This document shows, piece after piece, positions 1-8,773 of a DNA stretch of 64,000 nt (position 1 is its first letter; each line of letters starts with the position of its first letter). The position numbers and the translations under genes were made by a program. Under the pieces are notes generated by a model that worked only from the letters and a program-made list of their open reading frames with translations, was not told the origin of the DNA and searched no databases. Origin of the DNA: VBDM01 sp035651815 (lineage in GTDB: Bacteria > Pseudomonadota > Gammaproteobacteria > Burkholderiales > SG8-39); NCBI GenBank assembly GCA_035651815.1, contig DASRFB010000036.1:1-64000 (forward strand). The letters are read 5' to 3'.

Positions 1-1870
1 CGGCCGCAAGCAGCGCTTCCACCAGCTCGCGCGAGTGCCCGCGCCGCTCGACGGTCTGAATCAGCTTCTGGTGCGCGATCATCCGCTGCAGCAGCTTCTC
101 GAGATCGGTGCCCGACAGTTCGATCCCGGACGAGGGGATGCGCACGACCCGTCCGCCCACGGAGCGCCGGATCAGATACTCCTCGAGCTCGCGCTCGTTC
201 TTGATGTAGGTCTCCGACTTGCCGCGCTTGACGCGGAACAGCGGGGGCTGCGCGATGTAGATGTACCCGTGCTCGATGACCTGCGGCAGCTGACGGTAGA
301 AGAACGTGAGCAGCAGCGTGCGGATGTGCGAGCCGTCCACGTCAGCATCGGTCATGATGATGATGCGGTGGTAGCGCAGCTTCTCGGGGTTGTATTCCTC
401 CTTGCCGATGCCGCAGCCGAGCGCCGTAATGAGCGTGGCGATTTCAGCCGACGAGAGCAGCTTGTCGAAGCGAGCGCGCTCGACGTTCAGGATCTTGCCC
501 TTGAGCGGCAGGATCGCCTGGAACTTGCGATCGCGTCCCTGCTTGGCCGAGCCACCGGCCGAGTCACCCTCGACGATGTAGAGCTCGCACAGGCGCGGAT
601 CCTTCTCCTGACAGTCGGCGAGCTTCGCGGAAAGCCCGAAAGAGTCGAGCACGCCCTTGCGCCGGGTCATCTCGCGCGCCTTGCGCGCGGCCTCTCGCGC
701 GCGCGCCGCCTCGACGATCTTGGTGCAGATGATGCGCGCGTCGTTAGGACGCTCGAGCAGGAACGACTTCAGGCGATCCGCGACGATCTCCTGGACGACC
801 GGCGACACTTCCGAGGAGACCAGCTTGTCCTTGGTCTGCGATGAGAACTTCGGCTCGGGAACCTTGACCGAGAGCACGCACGAGAGGCCCTCGCGCATGT
901 CGTCGCCGCTCGTCTCGACTTTCGCCTTCTTCGCGATCTCGTTCGACTCGATGTACTGGTTGAGGCTGCGCGTCATCGCGGCGCGCAAACCCGTGAGGTG
1001 CGTGCCGCCGTCGCGCTGCGGGATATTGTTCGTGAAGCACAGCACCTGCTCCTGGTACGAGTCGTTCCACTGCATCGCGACTTCGACGGTGATGCCGTCC
1101 TTCTGCGCGATGGCGTAGAACGGGTTCTGATGCAGCACGTTCTTGCTGCGGTTGATGAACTCGACGAAACCCTTGACGCCACCCGTGTGCGCGAAGTTCT
1201 CTTCCTTGCCGGTGCGCTGGTCGATCAGGCTGATCTTGACCCCGTTGTTCAGGAATGAGAGCTCGCGCAGGCGCCGGGCGAGGATGTCGAAATGGTATTC
1301 GACGGTGCCGAAGGTCTCGGCGCTCGCGAGGAAGTGCACCTCGGTCCCGCGGCGCTCGGTCTTGCCGAGCACCTTCAGCGGCTCGACCGGGACGCCATGG
1401 CGAAACTCCATGAAATGGGCGAGGCCGTCGCGCCGGATGGTGAGACGCAGCCACTCCGAGAGCGCGTTCACCACGGAGACGCCGACGCCGTGCAGGCCGC
1501 CAGAGATCTTGTACGAGTTGTTGTCGAACTTGCCGCCGGCGTGCAGCTCGGTCATGACGATCTCGGCCGCCGAGCGCCCCTGCTCGTCCTCCTTGTGGAT
1601 CTCGGTCGGGATGCCGCGGCCGTTGTCGATGACGCTGATCGAGTTGTCGGTGTGGATCGTGACCGTGATGGTGTCGCAGAAGCCGGCGAGCGCCTCGTCG
1701 ATCGCGTTGTCGACCACCTCGAAAACCATGTGGTGCAGGCCGGTGCCGTCGGACGTGTCGCCGATGTACATTCCCGGCCGCTTGCGCACGGCCTCGAGTC
1801 CCTTCAGGACCTTGATGCTGTCCGAATCGTATTGGTCGCCGGGCTGCTGGCTTTTCGCGCTATCCGTCAT
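1..1870 (-). CDS. gyrB: DNA gyrase subunit B, C-terminal end outside window
   Basis: This is the ATPase subunit of DNA gyrase, which introduces negative supercoils as GyrA2GyrB2. The reading frame starts at the ATG at 1868-1870, behind a GGGAAG ribosome-binding site, and stays open to the window edge. It gives about 622 codons of the roughly 800 usual for proteobacterial GyrB. The N-terminus has the family start region VLKGLEAVRKRPGMYIG. The GHKL ATP-binding motif VVDNAIDEALAG follows, and near residue 430 comes the TOPRIM motif EGDSAGGSAKQGRD. The gene lies 18 bp after dnaN in the usual dnaA-dnaN-gyrB order. The missing part is the last 180 or so residues. Confidence 0.97.
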   Translation of the reverse strand, partial: MTDSAKSQQPGDQYDSDSIKVLKGLEAVRKRPGMYIGDTSDGTGLHHMVFEVVDNAIDEALAGFCDTITVTIHTDNSISVIDNGRGIPTEIHKEDEQGRSAAEIVMTELHAGGKFDNNSYKISGGLHGVGVSVVNALSEWLRLTIRRDGLAHFMEFRHGVPVEPLKVLGKTERRGTEVHFLASAETFGTVEYHFDILARRLRELSFLNNGVKISLIDQRTGKEENFAHTGGVKGFVEFINRSKNVLHQNPFYAIAQKDGITVEVAMQWNDSYQEQVLCFTNNIPQRDGGTHLTGLRAAMTRSLNQYIESNEIAKKAKVETSGDDMREGLSCVLSVKVPEPKFSSQTKDKLVSSEVSPVVQEIVADRLKSFLLERPNDARIICTKIVEAARAREAARKAREMTRRKGVLDSFGLSAKLADCQEKDPRLCELYIVEGDSAGGSAKQGRDRKFQAILPLKGKILNVERARFDKLLSSAEIATLITALGCGIGKEEYNPEKLRYHRIIIMTDADVDGSHIRTLLLTFFYRQLPQVIEHGYIYIAQPPLFRVKRGKSETYIKNERELEEYLIRRSVGGRVVRIPSSGIELSGTDLEKLLQRMIAHQKLIQTVERRGHSRELVEALLAA

Positions 1871-1888
1871 TTTCTTCCCGTGGTTCCG

Positions 1889-2998
1889 TCAGATTCGCAT
1901 CGGCATCACGACGTACTTGAAGTCGCTGCGCCCGGGAACCATGAAGAGCGCGCTCGAGTTCGCATCGCCGAGGCCGCATTCGATCTCGGAAACGTCGAGG
2001 TTGTTGAGCACGTCCAGCAGGTACCCGACGTTGAATCCGATATCGAGCGGCTCGCCCTTGTACGGGACGTCCAGCTCTTCCTGAGCCTCTTCCTGCTCGG
2101 TGTTGCTGCAGCTGATCCTCAGGCTGCCGTCGCCCAGCACCCAGCGCACCCCCCGGAACTTGTCGCTCGTCAGGATGGCCGCGCGCTGCAGCGACTGCAG
2201 CAGCGCGATACGGTCGAGCTTCAGCTTCTTGGGCTGGTTCTGCGGAATCACCCGCGTGTAGTCGGGAAACTTTCCGTCGACGAGTTTCGAGACCAATACC
2301 ACCCGGCCGAAGCTGAACTTCGCCTGGGTCGCGGAGAGCTCGATCGCGACCGGGTCGTCGGCATCGCCGAGGAGCTTCGAGAGCTCGATGATGGTCTTTC
2401 TCGGAAGGATGACCTCCTGCTTCGGTAGCGACTTCGAGCCTGCTTCCCGGCTCGCGAACGCCAGGCGGTGCCCGTCGGTAGCGACGAGCCTGAGTTGGCC
2501 GTCGTCCACGACCATGAGGAGACCGTTCAGGTAGTAGCGGATGTCCTGCTGCGCCATCGCGTACTGCACCAGCGCCAGCAGGGACTTGAGCAGATTCTGG
2601 GGCACCGAGAAGCGCGTCGGCGTCCCCTCGGCCGCGGCCAGGCGCGGAAAATCCTCGGCCGGGAGCGTCTGCAGGTTGAACCGGCTCTTTCCGGACTTGA
2701 CCTGCAGCCGCTTGTCGGCGAGCGTCAGGGTCACCTCGGAGGCTTCGGGAAGCGCGCGCAGGATGTCGAACAGCTTGCGCGCGCCGACCGTGGTGGTCTT
2801 CGCATCTCCGGGTCCCTCTACGGTCATGCCGGCCGTGATCTCGATCTCGATGTCCGTCGCCACGAAGTCGATGTGCGTGTCCGTGCGCGAAAGCAGCACA
2901 TTGGACAGAATGGGCAGCGTATGACGACGCTCGATGATTCCGGTCACCGCCTGCAGCGGTTCGAGCAGCGCTTCGCGTTTTACTTTTAGCAAGTTCAT
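1889..2998 (-). CDS. dnaN: DNA polymerase III beta sliding clamp
   Basis: This is the ring-shaped processivity clamp of DNA polymerase III. At 369 residues it has the normal length for three repeated clamp domains. The N-terminus MNLLKVKREALLEPLQAV and the C-terminus ending YVVMPMRI are typical of the family; the C-terminal PMR motif lines the partner-binding pocket. The gene lies between dnaA and gyrB on the same strand and is probably co-transcribed with them. A 200-bp gap with DnaA boxes separates it from dnaA, so DnaA may influence its expression. Confidence 0.98.
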   Translation of the reverse strand: MNLLKVKREALLEPLQAVTGIIERRHTLPILSNVLLSRTDTHIDFVATDIEIEITAGMTVEGPGDAKTTTVGARKLFDILRALPEASEVTLTLADKRLQVKSGKSRFNLQTLPAEDFPRLAAAEGTPTRFSVPQNLLKSLLALVQYAMAQQDIRYYLNGLLMVVDDGQLRLVATDGHRLAFASREAGSKSLPKQEVILPRKTIIELSKLLGDADDPVAIELSATQAKFSFGRVVLVSKLVDGKFPDYTRVIPQNQPKKLKLDRIALLQSLQRAAILTSDKFRGVRWVLGDGSLRISCSNTEQEEAQEELDVPYKGEPLDIGFNVGYLLDVLNNLDVSEIECGLGDANSSALFMVPGRSDFKYVVMPMRI

Positions 2999-3198
2999 CT
3001 ACTATTCCTTGATGATGATGATGAGCGCTGCCGAAACTGTGGATAAGCCTCTCGCGCCAGGAACGACGCGGGATCCCGGTGAATGAAACTGGTGGATAAG
3101 TTCCCGGAGCCGTGTGAGCGCGTTTGGGGTAAGCCGTCCGGCCGCGCGGCTTTCAGCGGTTGCCCACATTTCGCCCCCCAGTTGCCACCCGGCTCCGT
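2999..3198. promoter_or_regulatory. dnaA-dnaN intergenic region with DnaA boxes
   Basis: This 200-bp gap carries a perfect DnaA box read on the minus strand (TGTGGATAA, 3038-3046). A second copy with one mismatch lies 44 bp further on (GGTGGATAA, 3091-3099). A weaker candidate, TTGCCCACA at 3160-3168, differs from TTATCCACA at two positions. Spaced DnaA boxes here could be part of a split replication origin or could control dnaN. No long AT-rich unwinding region is obvious. Confidence 0.7.
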
Positions 3199-4542
3199 TC
3201 ATCCTTTGAGAACCTGCTCGAGAATGTGATAGTCGCGGTTGATGTCGTGATTCTTTTCGCGAAGGCTCGCGATCGTGCGGCAGGCGTGCAGCACGGTCGT
3301 GTGGTCGCGGTTACCAAACGCATCGCCGATGTCCGGCAAGCTCATCTGAGTGAGGTCCTTGGCAAGCGCCATCGCGAGTTGACGCGGCCGGGCCACGCTG
3401 CGGCTGCGCTTCTTCGAGTGCATGTCCGAGAGCTTGATCTTGTAGTACTCCGCGACCGTTTTCTGGATATTGTCGATTGTGATCTGCCGGTTCTGCGACG
3501 ACAGGAGGTCCTTGAGGGCCTCCTTTACGGTATCGAGGGTGATGTCGCGACCGTTGAAGCGCGAGTAGGCGATGACGCTCTTCAAAGCGCCCTCGAGCTC
3601 CCGCACGTTCGACCGGATGTGTTTGGCGATGAAGAACGCGACTTCCTCGGATAGCTTGAGCGAGATCGCCTCGGCTTTCTTCAGGATGATGGCGACCCTC
3701 ATCTCCTGCTCGGGCGGCTCGATCGCGACGGTGAGGCCCCAGGAGAAACGCGATTTCAGGCGCTCGTCGATGCCGGCGAGGTCCTTGGGATAGGTGTCGC
3801 AGGTGATGATCAACTGCTTGTGCGACTCGATCAGCGCATTGAAGGCGTAGAAGAACTCTTCCTGCGTGCGGTCCTTGCCGGTGAAGAACTGGATGTCGTC
3901 GATGAGAAGCAAGTCCAGCGAATGGTAGTAGCGCTTGAACTCGTCGAACGACTTCTGCTGATAGGCTCGCACTACGTCGGAGATGTATTGCGCCGCGTGC
4001 AGGTAGCGCACACGCGCGTTCGGCTGCTGCGCGAGGACCATGTTGCCCACGGCGTGGATGAGGTGCGTCTTGCCGAGCCCTACGCCGCCGTAGATGAACA
4101 GCGGGTTGTACGACGTACCCGGGTGCTCCGCGACCTGCAGCGCCGCCGCGCGCGCGAGCTGGTTCGCCTTCCCGGTCACGAAATTCTCGAAGTCGAACTC
4201 CGGAATGAGGCTCGAGCGCTCGACATTCGCGGGACGCGGAGCCTTGCCGGCGCGCGCCGGTGCGGCCGGCTTGGCGGGCTCCGGCGCGGGCGCGGGCGCG
4301 GCGTCGAGCACGAGCGCAACGCGGATCGGCGACGAGTAGAACTCCGCGCCCATGGCCTCGATCCGAGGCAGGAAACGCTCCTTCACCCACTGCAGCACGA
4401 AGCGGTTGGGGGCGAGCAGGCGCAGCTCGCCCGAAGGGCCCCCGTTGGCGTCGACTTTTAGGGGCCGTATCCAGGTATTAAACTGTTGAGCGGGAAGCTC
4501 TTTTTCAAATCGGCTCAGGCAGGAGAGCCAGAAACCTTGCAT
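3199..4542 (-). CDS. dnaA: Chromosomal replication initiator DnaA
   Basis: DnaA is the AAA+ initiator that binds DnaA boxes and opens oriC. At 447 residues it is normal for Betaproteobacteria. Domain I (about 1-85) starts MQGFWLSCLSRFEKELP. A short Pro/Ala-rich linker follows (about 98-115). The AAA+ domain has Walker A GGVGLGKTHL (Lys about 158) and Walker B LLLIDDIQFF (about 210-219). The C-terminal box-binding domain carries the signature GNRDHTTVLHACR near residues 405-425. The gene is transcribed away from rpmH. A perfect DnaA box 64 bp upstream of the start suggests autoregulation. Confidence 0.99.
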   Translation of the reverse strand: MQGFWLSCLSRFEKELPAQQFNTWIRPLKVDANGGPSGELRLLAPNRFVLQWVKERFLPRIEAMGAEFYSSPIRVALVLDAAPAPAPEPAKPAAPARAGKAPRPANVERSSLIPEFDFENFVTGKANQLARAAALQVAEHPGTSYNPLFIYGGVGLGKTHLIHAVGNMVLAQQPNARVRYLHAAQYISDVVRAYQQKSFDEFKRYYHSLDLLLIDDIQFFTGKDRTQEEFFYAFNALIESHKQLIITCDTYPKDLAGIDERLKSRFSWGLTVAIEPPEQEMRVAIILKKAEAISLKLSEEVAFFIAKHIRSNVRELEGALKSVIAYSRFNGRDITLDTVKEALKDLLSSQNRQITIDNIQKTVAEYYKIKLSDMHSKKRSRSVARPRQLAMALAKDLTQMSLPDIGDAFGNRDHTTVLHACRTIASLREKNHDINRDYHILEQVLKG

Positions 4543-4605
4543 GAGTTTTTCTGTGTTCTGGACGGGGGCGAAACCAACGTCGAATTCTACCCGTTTCCGA
4601 GGTAG

Positions 4606-4614
4606 TTATCCACA
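4606..4614 (+). promoter_or_regulatory. DnaA box, perfect consensus
   Basis: The nonamer TTATCCACA matches the high-affinity DnaA-binding consensus at all nine positions. It lies 64 bp upstream of the dnaA start codon and about 110 bp upstream of rpmH. Confidence 0.85.
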
Positions 4615-4656
4615 GGCGATTGAGGATCGGTCCGAGGGCGTTGCAAGCGCCGCGCG

Positions 4657-4686
4657 TTGACACGAGCGAGCGAAAAATCGTCTAAT
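4657..4686 (+). promoter_or_regulatory. Probable sigma-70 promoter of the rpmH operon
   Basis: A perfect -35 element TTGACA (4657-4662) is followed after 18 bp by TCTAAT (4681-4686), a five-of-six match to the -10 consensus. The rpmH start codon is about 33 bp downstream of the -10. A strong promoter is expected for a ribosomal-protein operon. Confidence 0.7.
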
Positions 4687-4719
4687 ACAAAGTTCTGTCC
4701 GCCTTGAGGAAAACGCTTC

Positions 4720-4857
4720 ATGAAACGCACTTTTCACCCCTCGGTGCTTCGCCGAAAGCGCACGCACGGATTTCTGGTACGGATGCGCACCCGCGGAGGC
4801 CGCGCGGTGATCCGCGCGCGCCGCGCGAAAGGGCGCGCGCGCCTCGGGGTCGTTTGA
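4720..4857 (+). CDS. rpmH: 50S ribosomal protein L34
   Basis: L34 is a very small, very basic large-subunit protein. The 45-residue product begins MKRTFHPSVLRRKRTHGF and carries the family core (RTHGFLVRMRTRGGRAVI, then RARRAKGRARL), full length for L34. A TTGAGGA ribosome-binding site sits a few bases upstream of the ATG. Its stop codon overlaps the TTG start of rnpA in TTGA, which implies translational coupling, as expected for the L34/RNase P protein pair. Confidence 0.97.
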   Translation: MKRTFHPSVLRRKRTHGFLVRMRTRGGRAVIRARRAKGRARLGVV

Positions 4858-5183
4858 GCGGCGCGCAGCGCTATTCCCGCAAACAAAGACTCCGCGGCGA
4901 GGATATCGACGCGCTGCTCGCGTCGGGCAAGGGCCTGAGGCGCTCCGGTGTTTGGGTGCAGGCGCGCCTCAATACGCTCGATTGCCCGCGCCTCGGCATG
5001 ATCATTCCGCGGCGCGTCGTGCCGCGCGCCGTGGATCGGAATCGTATCCGCCGCGTGCTGCGCGAATGGTTCCGAACGAATCAACAACATCTGGGAAGCC
5101 GCGACGTTCTCGTCCGAGTGACCGACAAGCCCGTTGAGCTCGTGAGCGCCGTCGTCGCGCAACTGCTGGCCAAACTTCCGTAA
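4854..5183 (+). CDS. rnpA: Ribonuclease P protein component
   Basis: This is the protein subunit that helps the RNase P RNA process the 5' ends of tRNAs. The start chosen is the TTG at 4854, overlapping the rpmH stop. It gives 109 residues, within the normal range, beginning LSGAQRYSRKQRLRGEDID. The conserved basic RNR helix is present as DRNRIRRVLREWFR, preceded by CPRLGMIIPRRVVPRAVD. An upstream in-frame ATG at 4704 would read through rpmH in another frame and is unlikely. The gene lies 13 bp before yidD in the classic cluster. Confidence 0.93.
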   Translation: MSGAQRYSRKQRLRGEDIDALLASGKGLRRSGVWVQARLNTLDCPRLGMIIPRRVVPRAVDRNRIRRVLREWFRTNQQHLGSRDVLVRVTDKPVELVSAVVAQLLAKLP

Positions 5184-5196
5184 AGATCTTGCTTCC

Positions 5197-5427
5197 GTGA
5201 AGACCGTGCTGTCCGCGCTGTTGCGAGTGTACCGGTATGCCGTGAGCCCCATGCTCGGGCTGCAGTGCCGATTCCACCCGTCGTGCTCGGCCTACGCGCT
5301 CGAAGCCATCGAGCGCTGGGGAGCGTTCCGCGGCAGCTGGCTCGCGGCGAGGCGCCTCGCGCGCTGCCATCCGTGGCATCCCGGGGGCTACGATCCGGTA
5401 CCGCGCTCCGAACAAGAACGCGCCTGA
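5197..5427 (+). CDS. yidD: Membrane protein insertion efficiency factor YidD
   Basis: YidD is a small membrane-associated protein that assists YidC-dependent insertion of inner-membrane proteins. The 76-residue product starts at a GTG and has the diagnostic CRFHPSCSAYA motif near residues 24-34. An amphipathic N-terminal helix (VLSALLRVYRYAVSP) precedes it and HPGGYDPVP follows near the C-terminus. It sits 24 bp before yidC. Confidence 0.96.
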   Translation: MKTVLSALLRVYRYAVSPMLGLQCRFHPSCSAYALEAIERWGAFRGSWLAARRLARCHPWHPGGYDPVPRSEQERA

Positions 5428-5451
5428 ACGATCTCGACTGCAAAACTGCGG

Positions 5452-7080
5452 ATGGATACCCAGCGGCTGATCCTTTTCTTCGTGTTTTCGCTTTCGCTGC
5501 TCCTGCTTTGGGAGGCGTGGCAAAAGGAGACCCGGCCGCCGCCCGTCCCGCCGGCCGCGGTAGCGCCGACCGGAGTACCCGGCCCAGCAGCATCGAAGGC
5601 GGGGAGCGCGACCAGGCCCGAGGCGGTCCCGGCCCTGGGCGCGGGCGCCGAGGCGAACGCCGGGGAGTTGCTCACCGTACGTACCGACACGATGCTCGCC
5701 CGCGTGAGCACGACCGGCGGGGACATCGTCTATCTCGAGCTGCTGCAGCACAAGAGCACCCTCGACAGTACGAAGAACTTCGTGCTGTTCGACAAGGAGC
5801 ACCGCTACGCGGCGCAGAGCGGGCTCACGGGGGGGCTGCCCTACCACCGGACGGTCTTTACCGCGTCGGCGAAGGAGTTCCAGCTCGCCCCGGGTGCCGA
5901 CAAGGTCGACCTCAGGCTCGAAGCGCGGACCCCGTCCGGCGTGAGGGTGGTGAAGACGCTCACGTTCCACCGCTCGAGCTACCTGATCGACGTCGGCGAA
6001 GACATCGTCAACGGGTCCTCGGCGCCGGTCTCGACCACCGCTTATTTCCAGCTGACGCGCGACGACAAGGCGCCCGCGGGCGATCCCAATATGGTGAAGA
6101 CGTTCACCGGCCCGGCGGTCTACAGCGATCAGGACAAGTTCCAGAAGATCTCCTTCGGCGACATCGACAAGGGCAAGTTTCCTGCCAAGTCCGCCGACAA
6201 CGGCTGGGTCGCCATGGTGCAGCATTATTTCGTCGCGGCGCTGCTGCCCCGGGACAAGGTGCAGCGCGAGTTCTACGCGCAGAAGCTCGGCGACGATTTC
6301 TACTCCGTCGGCGTGAAGGTCCCGCTGGGACCGATCGCAGCGGGCGGCACGGCCAGCGTCACGGTCCCGATGTACGCGGGGCCCGAGTATCAGGATCAGC
6401 TGAAGGCGATCGCGCCCGGGCTCGATCGGGTCGTCGACTACGGCATGCTGACCATCATCGCGGAGCCGCTGTTCTGGGTTCTCAAGGTCTTCCATGGTTG
6501 GCTCCACAACTGGGGTCTCGCCATCATCCTGCTGACCATCTGCATCAAGCTGCTGTTCTTCCCGCTCTCGGCCGCGAGCTACCGCTCGATGGCCAAGATG
6601 AAGCTCGTCACGCCGAGGCTCGCCAAGATCCGCGAGCAATATGCCGACGACCGGATGAAGATGAACCAGGCGATGATGGATCTGTACAAGACGGAGAAGA
6701 TCAATCCGCTAGGCGGCTGCCTGCCGATCGTCGTCCAGATTCCCGTGTTCATCTCCCTCTACTGGGTGCTGCTCGCGAGCGTGGAACTACGCCATGCCCC
6801 GTTCTACGCCTGGATCACGGACCTCTCGGCCGAGGACCCGTTCTACGTGCTGCCGGCGCTGATGATGGCGTCCATGCTGCTGCAGACGAGGATGAACCCG
6901 ACGCCTCCTGATCCCGTTCAGGCGAAGGTCATGCTCATCATGCCTTTCGTGTTCGGCGTGATGTTCTTCTTCTTTCCCTCAGGCCTGGTGCTGTACTGGC
7001 TCGTGAACAACATCCTGTCGATCGCGCAGCAGTGGCAGATCACCCGCATGATCGAGGGCAAGAAGCCGCCCAAGCGCTGA
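5452..7080 (+). CDS. yidC: Membrane protein insertase YidC
   Basis: YidC inserts and folds inner-membrane proteins, alone or with SecYEG. The 542-residue length is typical of Gram-negative YidC. An N-terminal membrane anchor (residues about 5-20) is followed by a Pro/Ala-rich linker, then a large periplasmic domain (about 60-340). The conserved five-helix insertase core starts near LFWVLKVFHGWLHNWG. Core motifs include LSAASYRSMAKMK, NPLGGCLPIVVQIPVF and GLVLYWLVNNILSIAQQW. The C-terminus is basic (EGKKPPKR), fitting ribosome contact. It follows yidD and precedes mnmE by 55 bp. Confidence 0.98.
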   Translation: MDTQRLILFFVFSLSLLLLWEAWQKETRPPPVPPAAVAPTGVPGPAASKAGSATRPEAVPALGAGAEANAGELLTVRTDTMLARVSTTGGDIVYLELLQHKSTLDSTKNFVLFDKEHRYAAQSGLTGGLPYHRTVFTASAKEFQLAPGADKVDLRLEARTPSGVRVVKTLTFHRSSYLIDVGEDIVNGSSAPVSTTAYFQLTRDDKAPAGDPNMVKTFTGPAVYSDQDKFQKISFGDIDKGKFPAKSADNGWVAMVQHYFVAALLPRDKVQREFYAQKLGDDFYSVGVKVPLGPIAAGGTASVTVPMYAGPEYQDQLKAIAPGLDRVVDYGMLTIIAEPLFWVLKVFHGWLHNWGLAIILLTICIKLLFFPLSAASYRSMAKMKLVTPRLAKIREQYADDRMKMNQAMMDLYKTEKINPLGGCLPIVVQIPVFISLYWVLLASVELRHAPFYAWITDLSAEDPFYVLPALMMASMLLQTRMNPTPPDPVQAKVMLIMPFVFGVMFFFFPSGLVLYWLVNNILSIAQQWQITRMIEGKKPPKR

Positions 7081-7135
7081 TCGACATCACGTCCGCAAGG
7101 GCCGTCGGTTCGACGACCGGCGACTTACCGCAGAC

Positions 7136-8479
7136 ATGTCCGCCGACATCGATGTGATCGCCGCCGTGGCCACCGCGCAGGGTCGCGCGGGCATCGGCAT
7201 CGTTCGCGTCTCCGGGAGGAGCCTGGAGCCCTTCGTGGCCGCTCTGCTCGGGCGGCTGCCGCCGCCGCGGTCCGCGGTACGCGCGGTGTTCCGGGGAGCG
7301 GACGGGCGCCCGATCGACGAAGGTCTCGCGCTCTATTTCGCCGCGCCCTCCTCCTACACGGGCGAAGACGTTCTCGAGCTGCACGGCCACGGCGGCCCGG
7401 TCGTCCTGCGGATGCTCCTGCGGCGTTGCATCGAGCTCGGCGCGCGGCTCGCGGAGCCGGGCGAGTTCACGCGCCGCGCGTTCCTGAACGACAAGCTCGA
7501 TCTCGCGCAGGCCGAAGCCGTCGCGGACGTGATCGACGCCGCGACGGAAACCGCCGCGCGCTGCGCGCTGCGCTCGCTTCGCGGCGAGTTCTCGCAGCTG
7601 ATCCACGGCTTCGCGGACCAGCTGCTCGAGCTGCGCGCGCTGGTCGAGGCGACGCTCGATTTTCCGGAGGAGGACATCGACGCCGAGCACCGTCTCCAGG
7701 CGCACGCCCGGCTCGGGCGTCTTCGCGAGCAATTGCGCCGGGCGCTGGAGCAGGCGCGCCGCGGCAGCGTCTTGCGTGCGGGCCTTCAGGTGGTGCTCGC
7801 CGGCCAGCCGAACGTCGGCAAATCGTCCCTGCTCAACAAGCTCGCCGGCGAGGACGTGGCGATCGTGACCGAGATCCCCGGAACGACGCGTGACGCGGTT
7901 CGCCAGACCATCCAGGTCGAAGGTGTGCCGATGAACATCATCGACACGGCCGGCTTGCGCGACACGAGCGACACGGTCGAGCGATTCGGCATCGCCCGCG
8001 CGTGGGACGCGATCGAGCGCGCTGACGTGCTGCTGCTCGTCGTCGACGCGAGGACGGGCGTCACACCCGAGGATGAGCGCATCCGCGATCGCCTGCCGCG
8101 AAACCTCGCGCGCATCGTCGTGTTCAACAAGATCGATCTGTGCGGCGTGGCGGCCGCGTCGGAGGACGCCGAGGACGCGCGCCGGATTCGGCTTTCGGCG
8201 AAGACCGGCGAGGGCGTCGACTTGTTGCGCGCCGCGATGGTTTCGATCGCCGGGTGGCAGGCGACGAACGAAGATATCTTCATGGCGCGCGAACGTCACG
8301 TCGTGTGCCTCGAGCGCGCGGCCGAGGCCTTGGAGCGCGCGGCGGGTGCCGCGGCGCGGCTCGAGCTCTTCGCAGAGGAGCTGCGCATCGCCCAGCAGGC
8401 GCTCGACGCGATCACCGGGGAAACCACGCCCGACGACGTGCTCGGCGAGATCTTCTCGCGGTTCTGCATCGGCAAGTGA
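7136..8479 (+). CDS. mnmE: tRNA modification GTPase MnmE
   Basis: MnmE works with MnmG to place the (carboxymethyl)aminomethyl group on wobble U34 of certain tRNAs. The 447-residue product has the N-terminal formyl-THF-binding domain starting MSADIDVIAAVATAQGRAG. The G domain has P-loop GQPNVGKSSLLN (about 223-234), switch motif EIPGTTRDAV, DTAG and NKID. The C-terminal FCIGK with its conserved cysteine is intact. Its partner mnmG lies only 2.4 kb downstream, separated by pckG. Confidence 0.98.
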   Translation: MSADIDVIAAVATAQGRAGIGIVRVSGRSLEPFVAALLGRLPPPRSAVRAVFRGADGRPIDEGLALYFAAPSSYTGEDVLELHGHGGPVVLRMLLRRCIELGARLAEPGEFTRRAFLNDKLDLAQAEAVADVIDAATETAARCALRSLRGEFSQLIHGFADQLLELRALVEATLDFPEEDIDAEHRLQAHARLGRLREQLRRALEQARRGSVLRAGLQVVLAGQPNVGKSSLLNKLAGEDVAIVTEIPGTTRDAVRQTIQVEGVPMNIIDTAGLRDTSDTVERFGIARAWDAIERADVLLLVVDARTGVTPEDERIRDRLPRNLARIVVFNKIDLCGVAAASEDAEDARRIRLSAKTGEGVDLLRAAMVSIAGWQATNEDIFMARERHVVCLERAAEALERAAGAAARLELFAEELRIAQQALDAITGETTPDDVLGEIFSRFCIGK

Positions 8480-8773
8480 GGCCGAAACGGGCCGTGGCCG
8501 TTCGAGCGCGCGAAACGTGCGTTTCGCCCAGCGCGGGCGAACCTCATGGCGCCCGGGGTGTCATTACGTACGCCGGCTTGCTATGGTAGAGTCGCGCCTC
8601 TACACGTCAATCAGCCACGACTTCCGGTTCGCTGCATCGCCCGGAAGCGGCGAAAACTTCTCTATTTTTGCGCTGCGAGGCCGCTGTTTTTGAATGGCAA
8701 TGCATGGCTTTACTCGTTCTCGATGCTGCGAAGCAATAGCGCGAGAGCTCAAATCCCGAGGAAGAGGCCGTAG
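8480..8773. other. mnmE-pckG intergenic region
   Basis: This 294-bp gap has no convincing gene. It holds a short inverted repeat CGAAAC-GTGC-GTTTCG (8511-8526) without a T-run, and a second hairpin GTAGAG-TCGCGC-CTCTAC (8586-8603). A purine-rich ribosome-binding site (GAGGAAGAGG) lies just before the pckG ATG. A pckG promoter must lie here, but I cannot place its -35 and -10 with confidence. Confidence 0.5.

Larger units (their letters stand above)
4543..4719. promoter_or_regulatory. dnaA-rpmH intergenic region, candidate oriC
   Basis: This 177-bp divergent region lies between dnaA and rpmH, a common origin position in Proteobacteria. It holds one perfect DnaA box (TTATCCACA, 4606-4614) and a locally A/T-rich stretch around 4672-4692 that could help melting. 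Only one perfect box is visible, so origin function is inferred mainly from context and from the further boxes on the other side of dnaA. Confidence 0.6.

Noticed and set aside
4704..4853. Upstream ATG extension of rnpA
   Set aside because: The added 50 residues are rpmH read in another frame, and the product would be far longer than RNase P proteins.
7081..7135. Terminator between yidC and mnmE
   Set aside because: The inverted repeat here is imperfect and has no T-run; the genes are probably co-transcribed.
8579..8605. Possible tRNA-like or small-RNA hairpin before pckG
   Set aside because: Only one short 6-bp hairpin is visible; no cloverleaf or promoter-terminator pair supports an RNA gene.
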